Positions 1 to 12,972 of a DNA stretch of 64,000 nucleotides are shown piece after piece. Numbering within the stretch: position 1 is the first letter of the stretch; every line of letters starts with the position of its first letter. The DNA is taken from assembly GCF_018119395.1 (NCBI RefSeq), contig NZ_JAGPWD010000004.1:1-64000 (forward strand). The letters are read 5' to 3'. Below the pieces are notes generated by a model. It worked only from the letters and a program-made list of their open reading frames with translations. It made no database searches and was not told where the DNA came from. The DNA is from Massilia sp. ZL223 (GTDB lineage: Bacteria; Pseudomonadota; Gammaproteobacteria; Burkholderiales; Burkholderiaceae_D). Made by a program: the position numbers and the translations under genes.

Positions 1-771
1 CGCGGGCCGCCCGGGGGGGGGCGTCCGGCGGGGCGGGGGGGGGGGGGGTTGGCCCCCCCCCCCCTTCTCGATACTGCCGGTGACCGGCTTGCTTTTGCGG
101 TCGCGCAGCGTTTCGCCGCTGACCACGCCGATCATGGCGTATTCGCGCGACTCGGCCTTCCGCAATTCCATGCGCGGCACGGCGGGCAGGAAGCGCAGGA
201 CGATGTCGCCGCCGAGGGCATGGGCGCGCGCCAGTTCCGGATAGCGCATCTCGGAGGCGATGGTCGACATCACGCCCATCATGTAGTTGCAGTAGGCCAT
301 GCGCTCCGGGCGCCAGGTATTCACCTCGGCCACGAAGCGGTCGGGGTCGTCGGCTGCGTCCTTGCCGACCACGCAGTCCGTGGGCCTGACCACACGGCCT
401 CTCGCCCCCCACCACAGCGCGGCAGCGATATCCGGCCCGTTGGCGGGATCGGCAAAACCGGCGGCCAGGCGCTCCGCCCCTTCCGGCATCCCTGCCGTGT
501 GCGCTTGCGTGTAGAAATCGACGGCGCGCATCCAATCGCGGCGCAGGCAGACGCCGTGCTCGAACATGGTCCCGGCCAACAGCGCCACTTCGCGGTGGTT
601 TTCTTTCAGCCCATCCTTGAGCCGTTCCACCGCACCGCTGCAGTCGCGCGACTGGATGCGGTGGGTGATGCCGGCCACGGCGTTCTCGCCCGGCGTGGCC
701 GCCGCCGCCGGCAGGGACAGCAGAAGCAGGCCGGCGGCACAGGCGGCAAGGCGGGCGGTACGGAAAGGCAT
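1..771 (-). CDS. Sel1/TPR-like secreted protein (partial, runs off left edge)
   Basis: An open frame starts at ATG 771 and runs off the window, about 257 codons with no stop. The N-terminus MPFRTARLAACAAG, followed by a Leu/Ala-rich stretch ending in AAA, looks like a cleaved Sec signal peptide, so the product is probably periplasmic. Residues roughly 60-110 (GTMFEHGVCLRRD, DFYTQAHAQG, ALWWGARG) have the A-x-x-W/Y-x-x-x-A spacing of Sel1 (TPR-like) repeats, which usually mediate protein-protein contacts. Conserved Cys residues occur later (TDCVVGKD, AYCNYMMG). The last ~20 codons fall in G/C homopolymer runs and read as Gly/Pro strings, so the reading frame there should not be trusted. Function is unknown. 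Transcribed in the same direction as priA, 81 bases downstream of it. Confidence 0.6.
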   Translation of the reverse strand, partial: MPFRTARLAACAAGLLLLSLPAAAATPGENAVAGITHRIQSRDCSGAVERLKDGLKENHREVALLAGTMFEHGVCLRRDWMRAVDFYTQAHTAGMPEGAERLAAGFADPANGPDIAAALWWGARGRVVRPTDCVVGKDAADDPDRFVAEVNTWRPERMAYCNYMMGVMSTIASEMRYPELARAHALGGDIVLRFLPAVPRMELRKAESREYAMIGVVSGETLRDRKSKPVTGSIEKGGGGQPPPPPPRRTPPPGRPA

Positions 772-852
772 GGCGGCTCCGGGTGACGTTTTTCCAAACC
801 GGCCACTCTAGCAGTTCGACCGCGCCAGATTCTCACCGATCGCAACAAAGGC

Positions 853-2862
853 TCAAATATCGAGCGGATCGACCTCGAGCGACCACTTGACGCGCGATTT
901 CATGGCGCGCAGCAGTTCCACCCATTCGCGCAGGAAGGCCTGCAGCGCGGGGCGCGAGCTCGATTCCACCAGCAGCTGGGCGCGGTCGACGTTGTGGACC
1001 CGCGTCATGGTCATCGGAATCGGGTCGTTGATCAGGATGGTCTCGGACGGCAGGCAGTCGCGCGCCTGTTCCAGGAAAGCGATGGCGGTGGCCAGCTCGC
1101 GCGCCTCGGCGCGCAGCAACGCCTGGTACATGAAGGGCGGCAGGCCGGCTTCGCGGCGTTCCGCCAGCTGGCCGCCGGCGAAGCGCTCGTAGTCGTGGCG
1201 CACCAGCGCGCCGTACAGCGGATGGCTGGCGTAGCGGGTCTGCACCAGCACGTCGGACTGCGCGCCGCCGGCGCGGCCGGCCCGTCCCGCCACCTGCATC
1301 AGCTGGGCGAACAGGCGCTCGGCCGCGCGGTAGTCCTGCGAGAACAGCGCGGTGTCCGGGTTGAGGATGCCGACCAGGGTCAGGTTTTTAAAATCGTGGC
1401 CCTTGGCGACCATCTGGGTGCCGATCAGGATATCCACCTCGCCGCGGTGCACGGTGTCGAAGGCTTCCTGGGCGCTGCCCTTGCGGCGCGTGGAATCGGC
1501 GTCGATGCGCAGCACGCGCGCCTCGGGGAACATGGCCTGCAGGCCCTCCTCGATGCGCTGGGTGCCGCGCCCCAGCGGCTGCAGGTCGACGTTGCCGCAG
1601 GTGGGGCAATGGCGCGGGATGCGCAGCTCCAGGCTGCAGTGGTGGCAGCGCAGCCGGTGCTCCAGCTTGTGCAGCACCATGAAGGAGGTGCAGCGGGTGC
1701 AGTTGCTGATCCAGCCGCAGGCGTCGCAGGAAATCACGGGCGCATAGCCGCGCCGGTTCAGGAACAGCAGCGACTGCTCGCCACGCTCCAGGCGCGAGCG
1801 CAGCGCCGCCAGCAGGTCGCCGGTCAGGCCGTCGCGCGGGCGGTCGCGCTCCATGTCGACCAGGCGCACGCGCGGCAGCACGGCGTCGCGCACGGCGCGC
1901 TCGCGCAGCTCCAGCCTTTTGTAGCGGCCCGACTGCGCGTGGTGCCAGGTTTCCAGCGAAGGCGTGGCCGAACCCAGCACGATGGGGATATCCAGCTGGC
2001 GCGCGCGCCACACGGCCAGGTCGCGCGCCGAATAGCGCAGGCCTTCCTGCTGCTTGTAGGAGGGGTCGTGCTCCTCATCGATCACGATCAGCTTGAGATT
2101 CGGCAGCGAGGCCAGGATCGCCAGCCGGGTGCCGAGCACGATGCGCGCATGGCCCTGGTGCGCGGCCAGCCAGTGCAGCATGCGCTCGCCTTCCGACAGG
2201 CTGCTGTGCAGGGTGGCCAGCATGGCGCCGGGGAAGCGCGCGCGGATATTCCCTTCCAGCTGGGGCGTCAGGTTGATCTCGGGGACCATGATCAGGATCT
2301 GGGCCTGCGGGTCGCGCGCCAGCACCTGGGCGCAGGCCTGCAGATAGACCTCGGTCTTGCCGCTGCCCGTCACGCCCCACAGCAGCAGCGGCGCAAAACC
2401 CTGCGCCTGGCCGATCGCGGCGGCGGCTTCCTGCTGGGCCGGATTCAGCACCGGCATGTTGGCGGCGGCGACATCCTGGACGATATCGAGCTTGGCCATT
2501 TTTTTCAGCGCGCGGTCCAGCGCGACGGTCTTGGGCACGCGCAGGTTCTTGGGCAGGCCAGGCAGGGCCACTTCGCCGACCGGGCGCTGGTAGTAGTCGG
2601 CGGCGAAGCGCGCCAGGGCGATCCAGCGCTCCGGCAAGGGCGAGAGCTGGCTGCGCACGGCCAGCGCATCCTTGAGCTTTTCCGGCGGCACATCGGTCTC
2701 GTGCTTGACGCCCACGATCAGGCCGACCACCTCGCGCCGGGCGAAGGGGACCAGCACAAGCTGGCCGACCGCCGGCGCCTCGCCCGACTGGGAAACCCAG
2801 CGGTAATCGAAGCTGCTGTTGAGCGGCGTGTCGAGCACGACTTCAAGGATGCATTCTGGCAA
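853..2862 (-). CDS. priA: Primosomal protein N' (replication restart helicase PriA)
   Basis: PriA is a 3'-to-5' superfamily 2 DNA helicase that recognises stalled or repaired forks and starts reloading of the DnaB helicase. The 669-residue product is slightly shorter than E. coli PriA (about 730). It has the N-terminal 3'-DNA-binding domain (LDTPLNSSFDYRW), Walker A GVTGSGKTEVY near residues 163-173, the DEEHD helicase box, and the paired-Cys zinc module (CDACGW, CTRC, CHHC, CPTCGN) inserted in the C-terminal helicase lobe. The only start that fits is TTG at 2862; there is no nearby in-frame ATG. Three DnaA-box-like nonamers lie within 45 bases upstream of this start, so initiator-linked control of priA is possible (inference). 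hemE lies upstream on the same strand. Confidence 0.95.
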   Translation of the reverse strand: MPECILEVVLDTPLNSSFDYRWVSQSGEAPAVGQLVLVPFARREVVGLIVGVKHETDVPPEKLKDALAVRSQLSPLPERWIALARFAADYYQRPVGEVALPGLPKNLRVPKTVALDRALKKMAKLDIVQDVAAANMPVLNPAQQEAAAAIGQAQGFAPLLLWGVTGSGKTEVYLQACAQVLARDPQAQILIMVPEINLTPQLEGNIRARFPGAMLATLHSSLSEGERMLHWLAAHQGHARIVLGTRLAILASLPNLKLIVIDEEHDPSYKQQEGLRYSARDLAVWRARQLDIPIVLGSATPSLETWHHAQSGRYKRLELRERAVRDAVLPRVRLVDMERDRPRDGLTGDLLAALRSRLERGEQSLLFLNRRGYAPVISCDACGWISNCTRCTSFMVLHKLEHRLRCHHCSLELRIPRHCPTCGNVDLQPLGRGTQRIEEGLQAMFPEARVLRIDADSTRRKGSAQEAFDTVHRGEVDILIGTQMVAKGHDFKNLTLVGILNPDTALFSQDYRAAERLFAQLMQVAGRAGRAGGAQSDVLVQTRYASHPLYGALVRHDYERFAGGQLAERREAGLPPFMYQALLRAEARELATAIAFLEQARDCLPSETILINDPIPMTMTRVHNVDRAQLLVESSSRPALQAFLREWVELLRAMKSRVKWSLEVDPLDI

Positions 2863-3398
2863 GTGAGGCCCTGTGCAAAACTGTGGAAAACTTTGTGAAT
2901 AGCGTGGGGCTTGACCCCGCTAAAGGTTTACGTTAAATCAAGCCAAAACTGAAAATTCTTCTAGTCAATTCTATTTTTCTTATTGTTTTCAATTACTTAC
3001 ATTGAGACGCACAGACCTGTTAACAAGCTGGGCTGGAATGGCGTTGTTGTGCATAAGTAGGGATGTCCTCGTGGAAAACTCGCTGCATTGCATCAAAATC
3101 TTCACGCGTTACTTGAAGTTCGGCGCTAAGTCACGGTAAACGAAGCACTTTTCCCCACATTTCCAGCTCCTGTGAATAACTTTGTGAACAATGGCCCAAA
3201 ATGTGCCGAATTCCTTGGGACAAGCTTGTGGTTGGGAGGGAACGACACCGGCTGTTCATGCAAAAAACGCTTATAAATCATCGTTTTACGCTTGCCCAGA
3301 CGGTGCCGAGATGTCCACAGGAATTTTTGCCCGGTTTTACGAAGTTGTGAACAAGTGAGACTTTGCACCAGGATACCGGGCAGGTATCCCTGAATAAG
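2863..3398. promoter_or_regulatory. AT-rich spacer with DnaA-box cluster (candidate origin or DnaA-binding region)
   Basis: This 536-base gap without a gene lies between hemE and priA. Two nonamers match TTATNCACA exactly on the - strand (3048-3056, 3171-3179). Five more have one mismatch (2872-2880, 2882-2890, 2894-2902, 3183-3191, 3346-3354). All seven point the same way. Bases 2941-3000 contain only 15 G/C in 60, against about two-thirds G/C in the genes around them, as a DNA-unwinding element would. A 7-bp hairpin at 3371-3389 just past the hemE stop may end hemE transcription. The spacer must also contain the priA promoter. The composition and the boxes are seen directly; a role in replication initiation or DnaA titration is inferred. 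Confidence 0.5.
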
Positions 3399-4484
3399 TC
3401 AAGCTGCGGCGCGTTGGCGGCGGCTGAAGCTGTGAACAGCCTCGACCATGGCGCTGACGGATTCCGGCGGCGTGAACTGCGAAATGCCATGGCCCAGGTT
3501 GAACACGTGGCCGTGGCCGGCCGCAGGCTTGCCATAGGCGCTGAGGGAGCGCTCCACCTCGGCGCGGATCTGTTCCGGTTCGGCGAACAGGATGGCCGGA
3601 TCCAGGTTGCCCTGCAGCGCCACGCGGTCGCCCACCAGGGCGCGCGCACGGCCCAGGTTCACGGTCCAGTCCAGGCCCAGCGCGTCGGCGCCGATGCCGG
3701 CCATCTCGTCAAGCCACAGGCCGCCGCCCTTGGTGAACACGATCGCCGGGATGCGCACGCCGTCCTTCTCGCGCTGCAGCTGGGACAGCACCTGCTGCAT
3801 GTAGCGCAGCGAGAACTCCTGGTAGGCGCCGTCGGCCAGCGCGCCACCCCAGGAATCGAAGATCATCACGGCCTGGGCGCCGGCGTCGATCTGGGCGTTC
3901 AGGTACTGGGCCACCGCGCGTGCGTTCACGTCCAGGATGCGGTGCATCAGGTCCGGGCGCGAATACAGCATCTTCTTAATGGTGTGGAATTCGCGCGAGC
4001 CGCCGCCTTCGACCATGTAGCAGGCCAGGGTCCAGGGGCTGCCGGAGAAGCCGATCAGCGGCACGCGGCCATTGAGGGCGGTGCGGATCTGGGTCACGGC
4101 CTTGAAGACGTAGTCGAGCGAGGCCATGTCGGGCACTTCCAGCGCCATCACCTGCTCTTCGCTGCGCAGCGGGCGCTCGAACTTGGGACCCTCGCCATCG
4201 GCGAAGTACAGGCCCAGGCCCATCGCATCCGGCACCGTCAGGATGTCCGAGAACAGGATCGAGGCGTCCAGCGGATAGCGGTCGATCGGCTGCAGGGTCA
4301 CTTCGGTGGCGAAATCCGGATTCTTGGCCAGGCCCAGGAAGGAACCCGCCTGCTGCCGCGTGGCGCGGTATTCCGGCAGGTAGCGGCCGGCCTGGCGCAT
4401 CAGCCATACCGGGGTGTAATCGGTCGGCTGGCGCAGCAGCGCACGCAGGAAGGTGTCGTTCTGGAGCGGGGCAAATTGGGGCAT
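3399..4484 (-). CDS. hemE: Uroporphyrinogen decarboxylase
   Basis: HemE removes four carboxyl groups from uroporphyrinogen III to give coproporphyrinogen III, a cytosolic step of haem synthesis. The 361-residue product carries the family hallmarks: [16 protein letters not shown] near the N-terminus (substrate-binding Arg residues), [12 protein letters not shown] (active-site Asp region), [22 protein letters not shown], and the C-terminal FNLGHGI. The start is set at ATG 4484 ([10 protein letters not shown]). A longer frame to 4556 exists but adds an unlike 24-residue leader. It is divergent from the S9 peptidase gene. In Caulobacter hemE borders the chromosomal origin, which gives added interest to the DnaA-box spacer at its 3' side, although that synteny is not expected in betaproteobacteria. 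Confidence 0.96.
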   Translation of the reverse strand: MPQFAPLQNDTFLRALLRQPTDYTPVWLMRQAGRYLPEYRATRQQAGSFLGLAKNPDFATEVTLQPIDRYPLDASILFSDILTVPDAMGLGLYFADGEGPKFERPLRSEEQVMALEVPDMASLDYVFKAVTQIRTALNGRVPLIGFSGSPWTLACYMVEGGGSREFHTIKKMLYSRPDLMHRILDVNARAVAQYLNAQIDAGAQAVMIFDSWGGALADGAYQEFSLRYMQQVLSQLQREKDGVRIPAIVFTKGGGLWLDEMAGIGADALGLDWTVNLGRARALVGDRVALQGNLDPAILFAEPEQIRAEVERSLSAYGKPAAGHGHVFNLGHGISQFTPPESVSAMVEAVHSFSRRQRAAA

Positions 4485-4540
4485 GACGGGCAATCCGGAT
4501 CGAAGGGAAACCCCTATTATCGCATCCTGCGGCGGCAACT

Positions 4541-4546
4541 TATAAT
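4541..4546 (+). promoter_or_regulatory. Probable -10 hexamer of the S9 peptidase-SNF2 unit
   Basis: A perfect TATAAT lies about 29 bases before the chosen start at 4575, giving a predicted short leader. The -35 position (about 4517-4522, TTATCG) is weak. This also argues against the alternative ATG at 4544, which would fall inside the promoter. Confidence 0.45.
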
Positions 4547-4574
4547 GCCATTCCAACTATCGAAAGACACTGCC

Positions 4575-6511
4575 ATGACAGTTGCCACCAGCAAACAACC
4601 CGCGCCCTGCGGCGCCTGGACCTCGCCGATCACGGCGGCAGTCGTCGCCGCCGGCGCCACCCCGCTGTCCCAGCTGGCCGTGGATGGCGGCAGCGTCTAC
4701 TGGCTGGAAGGCCGCGCCAGCGAAGCCGGGCGCTCGACCCTGATGGGCGGGCAAGGCACGGCCAGGGCCGAGCTCACCCCCCTGCCCTTCAATGTGCGCA
4801 GCCGCGTGCACGAGTACGGCGGCGGCGCCTATGCGGTGGCCGGCGGCCAGGTGTTCTTCTCGCACCATGGCGACAACCGGCTCTACCGCGTGGGCGCGGA
4901 TGGCCAGCCTGTCGCCGTCACCGCCGAGGGCGAGCGCCGCTACGCCGACTTCGTGATCGACGCCCCGCGCCAGCGCCTGGTCGGCATCCGCGAAGACCAC
5001 TCCTCCGGCGCGCAGTATCCCGACAACACGGTGTGCGCGATCGGCTTCGACGGCAGCGAAACCGTGCTGGTGGACGGCAACGACTTCTATGCCGCGCCGC
5101 GCCTGTCGCCCGACGGCGCCCATCTGGCCTGGCTGTGCTGGGACCATCCGCGCATGCCCTGGGAAGGCACCGAGCTGTGGCTGGCCGACGTGGCCGCCGA
5201 CGGCAGCCTGGTGAACGGCCGCCTGATCGCGGGCGGCGCGCAGGAATCGATCTGCCAGCCGGAATGGTCGCCGGACGGCGTGCTGCACTTCGTCTCCGAC
5301 CGCAGCGGCTGGTGGAACCTGTACCGCTACGAGCACGGCGTGGTGCACCCGCTGTGTCCGCGCGAAGCGGAATTCGGCGGCCCGCAATGGACTTTCGGCG
5401 GCTCGCTGTACGGCTTCTCTTCGCCGGACGAGATCGTGTGCACCTATATCGAGGCGGGCGTGAGCCGCCTGGCGCGCCTGGCGCTGCGCGGCGGCGAACT
5501 CTCGCCCATCGCCACGCCCTACCAGGAGATCCGCGAGCTGCGCGTCGAGGGCTCCCTGGTGGCGCTGCTGGGCGGCGCGCCCACGATCGCGCTGGAACTG
5601 GCCTGCATCGACCTGTCCACCAATCAGTGCACGGTGCTGGCGCGCTCCATCGAGCGCCTGCCGGAGGGGGTCTATTTGTCGGTCCCGCAGGCCGTCAGCT
5701 ACCCCAGCGCGGGCGGGCGCACTTCCCATGCCTTCCATTACCCGCCCTGCAATGCGCATTACGCGCCGCTGGCGGGCGAGCTGCCGCCCCTGATCGTGAT
5801 CGGGCACGGCGGCCCGACCGGCATGGCCGCTTCCACCCTCAAGCTGGCCATCCAGTTCTGGACCAGCCGCGGCTTCGCGGTGCTGGACGTGAACTACGGC
5901 GGCAGCACCGGCTTCGGCCGCGCCTACCGCGACCTGCTCAAGGGCCAGTGGGGCGTGGTCGACGTCGAGGACTGCGTGGCCGGCGCGCGCCACCTGGCGG
6001 AGCAAGGCCTGGTCGACCCGCAGCGCCTGCTGATCCGCGGCAGCAGCGCGGGCGGCCTGACGGTGCTCAGCGCCCTCGCCTTCCACGACGTGTTCAAGGC
6101 CGGCGCCTGCTACTACGGCGTGTCCGACCTCAAGGGCCTGGACGCGGACTCGCACAAGTTCGAGTCGCACTACAACCAGTACCTGATCGCCCCGCCGGAG
6201 CGCGCGGACACCGTGTATCGCGAGCGCTCGCCGATCCACCACACCGACAAGCTGCGCCACCCGATGATCTTCTTCCAGGGCCTGGACGACAAGGTGGTGC
6301 CGCCGCAGCAGTCGGAAAGCATGGTCGAAGCGCTGCGCGCGCGCCGCCTGCCGGTGGCCTACCTGACCCTGGAGGGCGAAGGCCACGGCTTCAGGAAGGC
6401 CGAGAGCGTGATCTGCACCCTGGAAGCGGAGCTGTATTTCTACCTGAGCGTGTTCGGCGTGCCCATCCCCGCCGGCCTGCAGCCGGTGGCGATCGAGAAT
6501 CTTGGAGACGC

Positions 6512-6515
<4 letters not shown>
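4575..6515 (+). CDS. S9 family (prolyl oligopeptidase type) serine peptidase
   Basis: A 646-residue cytosolic serine peptidase with an N-terminal beta-propeller (PDGAHLAWLCWDHP, SPDGVLHFVSDRSG and similar blades, about residues 60-380) and a C-terminal alpha/beta-hydrolase domain (about 390-640). The catalytic Ser lies in GSSAGG, the Asp in QGLDDKVVPP and the His in EGHGF, the order and spacing of family S9, closest in look to acylaminoacyl-peptidases (S9C). The oxyanion region HGGPTG and NYGGSTGFG are also present. No signal peptide is seen, so it probably trims short peptides in the cytosol. The start ATG 4575 is chosen because a TATAAT promoter sits upstream. The stop overlaps the next start (ATGA), so it is translationally coupled to the SNF2 helicase gene. 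The exact substrate is unknown. Confidence 0.9.
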
Positions 6516-10664
<4,149 letters not shown>

Positions 10665-10669
<5 letters not shown>

Positions 10670-10697
10670 GGTTGGCGGCTCCGCCGCCGACCCTACG
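10665..10697 (+). terminator. Long hairpin after SNF2 gene
   Basis: Two 15-base arms (10665-10679 and 10683-10697) pair with a single G-T wobble around a 3-base loop and begin at the stop codon. There is no clear T-tract, so it may terminate with Rho or stabilise the 3' end. Confidence 0.5.
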
Positions 10698-10862
10698 TTA
10701 TCATCCGGCGTTTTGCCGAAGAGTTAACACTTCCCTCCACGACAACGTGTCGTAATGTTTCAGCCGCCCGCAAGCGACCGGAATGGTGCTACTCTTCACG
10801 CGCCCCCGCACAGCAGTATGCGCCGGGCGCCCCGCTTTTTTTCTGTTACAGGGCCGAATACG

Positions 10863-12758
10863 ATGATGAAAACGAAAATCGCGCTGGCAGTGCTGCTGGC
10901 GAGTTTCGCACTGGCGCCGGCCAGCGCCAAGACCACCAAGCCTGCCAAGGGCAAGGCGAAAACCTCGAAAGTAGTCAAGGCGAAAAGCACCGACAAGCGC
11001 AAGAAGGCGCCGGTGAAGAAAGCCGCCGTCGCTACGGCGGCCACCGCTGCTGCTACTGCTGCCGCCCCGGCCACGCAAGCTTCCGCCTTCCGCCTCGACC
11101 GCCGCATGGACACGCTGAGCATGCAGTTCCTGACCGCGCAGTGGCGCATGGATCCGGAAGGCGGCATCTACGCCGGCAAGTTCGACCAGGCCGCCAACCT
11201 GACCATTCCCGATGCCGCCACCCGCGCCAGGAAAGTGGCCTTCGCCGAGGAATGGCTGGAAAAATTCGGCAAGCTCGATCCGAAGCAGCTCTCGCCGCGC
11301 CACCGCACCGACCTGGCTCTCCTGGTCAACAAGCTGGAAAAGGACCGCTGGAACCTGACCACCTGGCGCGAGTTCGAGTGGAACCCCTCGCTGTACAACG
11401 TGGCCCAGCCGCTCGACCTGATCCTCACCACCGAATACGCGGCCAAGCCGCAGCGCCTGCGCACCATCCTCAGGCGCCTGGCCAACGTGCCGGCCTTCTA
11501 CCAGGCCGCCCAGGCCTCGATCACCAAGCCGACCATCGAGCACACCCAGCTTGCCATCACCCAGGCGCCGGGCACCATCGCGGTGCTGGCCGACCTGGGC
11601 AAGGCGGCCCAGGAATCGACCCTCACCCCGCAGGAGAAAGCGATCTTCGCCCAGCGCATCGCCAACGCCGGCACCGCGGTGCTGGGCTATGTCGATTTCC
11701 TCACCCAGCTGGACAAGAACCTGAATGCAGCCAAGGACGCGCGTCCCTTCCGCATCGGGAAGGACTTGTACGAGCAGAAGTTCGCGCTCGAGATCCAGTC
11801 GGCCAGCAGCGCCGAGCAGACCTACCGCAAGGCCCTGGCCACGCGCGAAGAGCTGCTCACCCGCATGAACGCGATCTCGGACGAGCTGTGGCCGCGCTAC
11901 ATGGCGGGCGTGAACAAGCCGCAGGACCGCTTCCAGAAGATCGGCATGATGATCGACAAGCTCTCCGCCCGCCACGTCGCGCGCGAGAACTTCTTCCCCG
12001 AGATCCGCCGCCAGATCCCGCTGCTGCAGGACTGGGTGATCAAGAACGACCTGCTGACCCTGGACCCGGACAAGCCGCTCGAAGTGCGCGAGACCCCGAT
12101 GTACCAGCGCGGCGTGGCCGGCGCCAGCATCGACGCGCCCGGCCCCTACCGTCCGAAGGACAAGACGTATTACAACGTCACGCCGATGGACAACCTGACG
12201 CCGGAACAGGCCGAGAGCAGCCTGCGCGAGTACAACGAGTGGATCCTGCAGATCCTGAATATCCACGAGGCGATTCCAGGCCACTACGCGCAGCTGGTCC
12301 ACGCCAACAAGTCGCCTTCCCTGATCAAGTCGCTGTTCGGTAACGGCGCCATGGTCGAGGGCTGGGCCGTGTACGGCGAGCGCATGATGCTGGAATCGGG
12401 CTACGGCGGCAACGCGCCCGAGATGTGGCTGATGTACTCGAAGTGGAACCTGCGCAGCGTGACCAACACCATCCTCGACTACAGCGTCCACGTGCTGGGC
12501 ATGCAGCAGAACGAGGCGATCGACCTGCTGACCCGCCAGGCCTTCCAGACCCGCCAGGAAGCCGACGAGAAGTGGCGCCGCGCGACCCTGACCTCGGTGC
12601 AGCTGACCAGCTACTACAGCGGCTACGAGCAGATCGTGGAACTGCGCGAGCGCCGCAAGCAGCAGCTGGGCGAACGCTTCAACCTGAAGGAGTTCCACGA
12701 TCAGTTCCTCAGCTACGGCAACGCCCCGGTCAAGATGATCGCGGAGCTGATGCAGTAA
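10863..12758 (+). CDS. DUF885 family secreted metal-dependent hydrolase
   Basis: A 631-residue DUF885-family protein. The signal peptide is residues 1-21 (MMKTKIALAVLLASFALAPASA). It is followed by an unusual Lys/Ala/Thr-rich low-complexity linker (about 22-75) and then the catalytic domain. The key motif is IHEAIPGHYAQ, the HExxPGH variant of a zinc-binding site, followed by GAMVEGWAVYGERMM, where a downstream Glu could be the third ligand. DUF885 proteins resemble zincin-type peptidases, but substrates are mostly undefined. The start at 10863 is chosen because it begins a good signal peptide; an earlier ATG at 10755 adds an unlike 36-residue leader. A 6-3-6 dyad at 10739-10753 (ACGACA/TGTCGT) lies upstream and could be an operator. 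It is probably periplasmic or anchored to the cell surface. Confidence 0.82.
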   Translation: MMKTKIALAVLLASFALAPASAKTTKPAKGKAKTSKVVKAKSTDKRKKAPVKKAAVATAATAAATAAAPATQASAFRLDRRMDTLSMQFLTAQWRMDPEGGIYAGKFDQAANLTIPDAATRARKVAFAEEWLEKFGKLDPKQLSPRHRTDLALLVNKLEKDRWNLTTWREFEWNPSLYNVAQPLDLILTTEYAAKPQRLRTILRRLANVPAFYQAAQASITKPTIEHTQLAITQAPGTIAVLADLGKAAQESTLTPQEKAIFAQRIANAGTAVLGYVDFLTQLDKNLNAAKDARPFRIGKDLYEQKFALEIQSASSAEQTYRKALATREELLTRMNAISDELWPRYMAGVNKPQDRFQKIGMMIDKLSARHVARENFFPEIRRQIPLLQDWVIKNDLLTLDPDKPLEVRETPMYQRGVAGASIDAPGPYRPKDKTYYNVTPMDNLTPEQAESSLREYNEWILQILNIHEAIPGHYAQLVHANKSPSLIKSLFGNGAMVEGWAVYGERMMLESGYGGNAPEMWLMYSKWNLRSVTNTILDYSVHVLGMQQNEAIDLLTRQAFQTRQEADEKWRRATLTSVQLTSYYSGYEQIVELRERRKQQLGERFNLKEFHDQFLSYGNAPVKMIAELMQ

Positions 12759-12770
12759 ACCTCCTGTGCA

Positions 12771-12814
12771 AATGCGCACAAGCGGCGTGCCTGCGCGCCC
12801 AGCTTGTGCGCATT
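12771..12814 (+). terminator. Hairpin downstream of DUF885 gene
   Basis: Perfect 13-base arms at 12771-12783 and 12802-12814 with an 18-base loop lie 12 bases after the stop. No T-tract follows. Confidence 0.45.
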
Positions 12815-12972
12815 ACTCCGGTTGCATAATGCCTGCGGACTCAGATCCACAACAATGACAACCGGAGACATTCGAATGACCCTCATTTCTTCGCCGCCGT
12901 CCTAGCGCTGCGGGCCGCCAGTCTTTTCCTGTTTGTCATCCCCGCAGTCTCACGCAATGAACGGAGGCTTCA

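Noticed and set aside
994..2898. Long open frame on the + strand opposite priA (634 codons)
   Set aside because: It is antisense to a clearly recognised helicase, has His/Gln/Arg/Ala-biased composition typical of GC-rich shadow frames, and shows no domain motif.
4557..6386. Long - strand frame opposite the S9 peptidase
   Set aside because: The + strand frame has the full catalytic triad and propeller motifs; the antisense frame has none.
12855..12905. Short frame with a GGAG-like site (up to 16 codons, ending MTLISSPPS)
   Set aside because: Too short and without conserved features. It could be a leader peptide, but nothing downstream supports attenuation.
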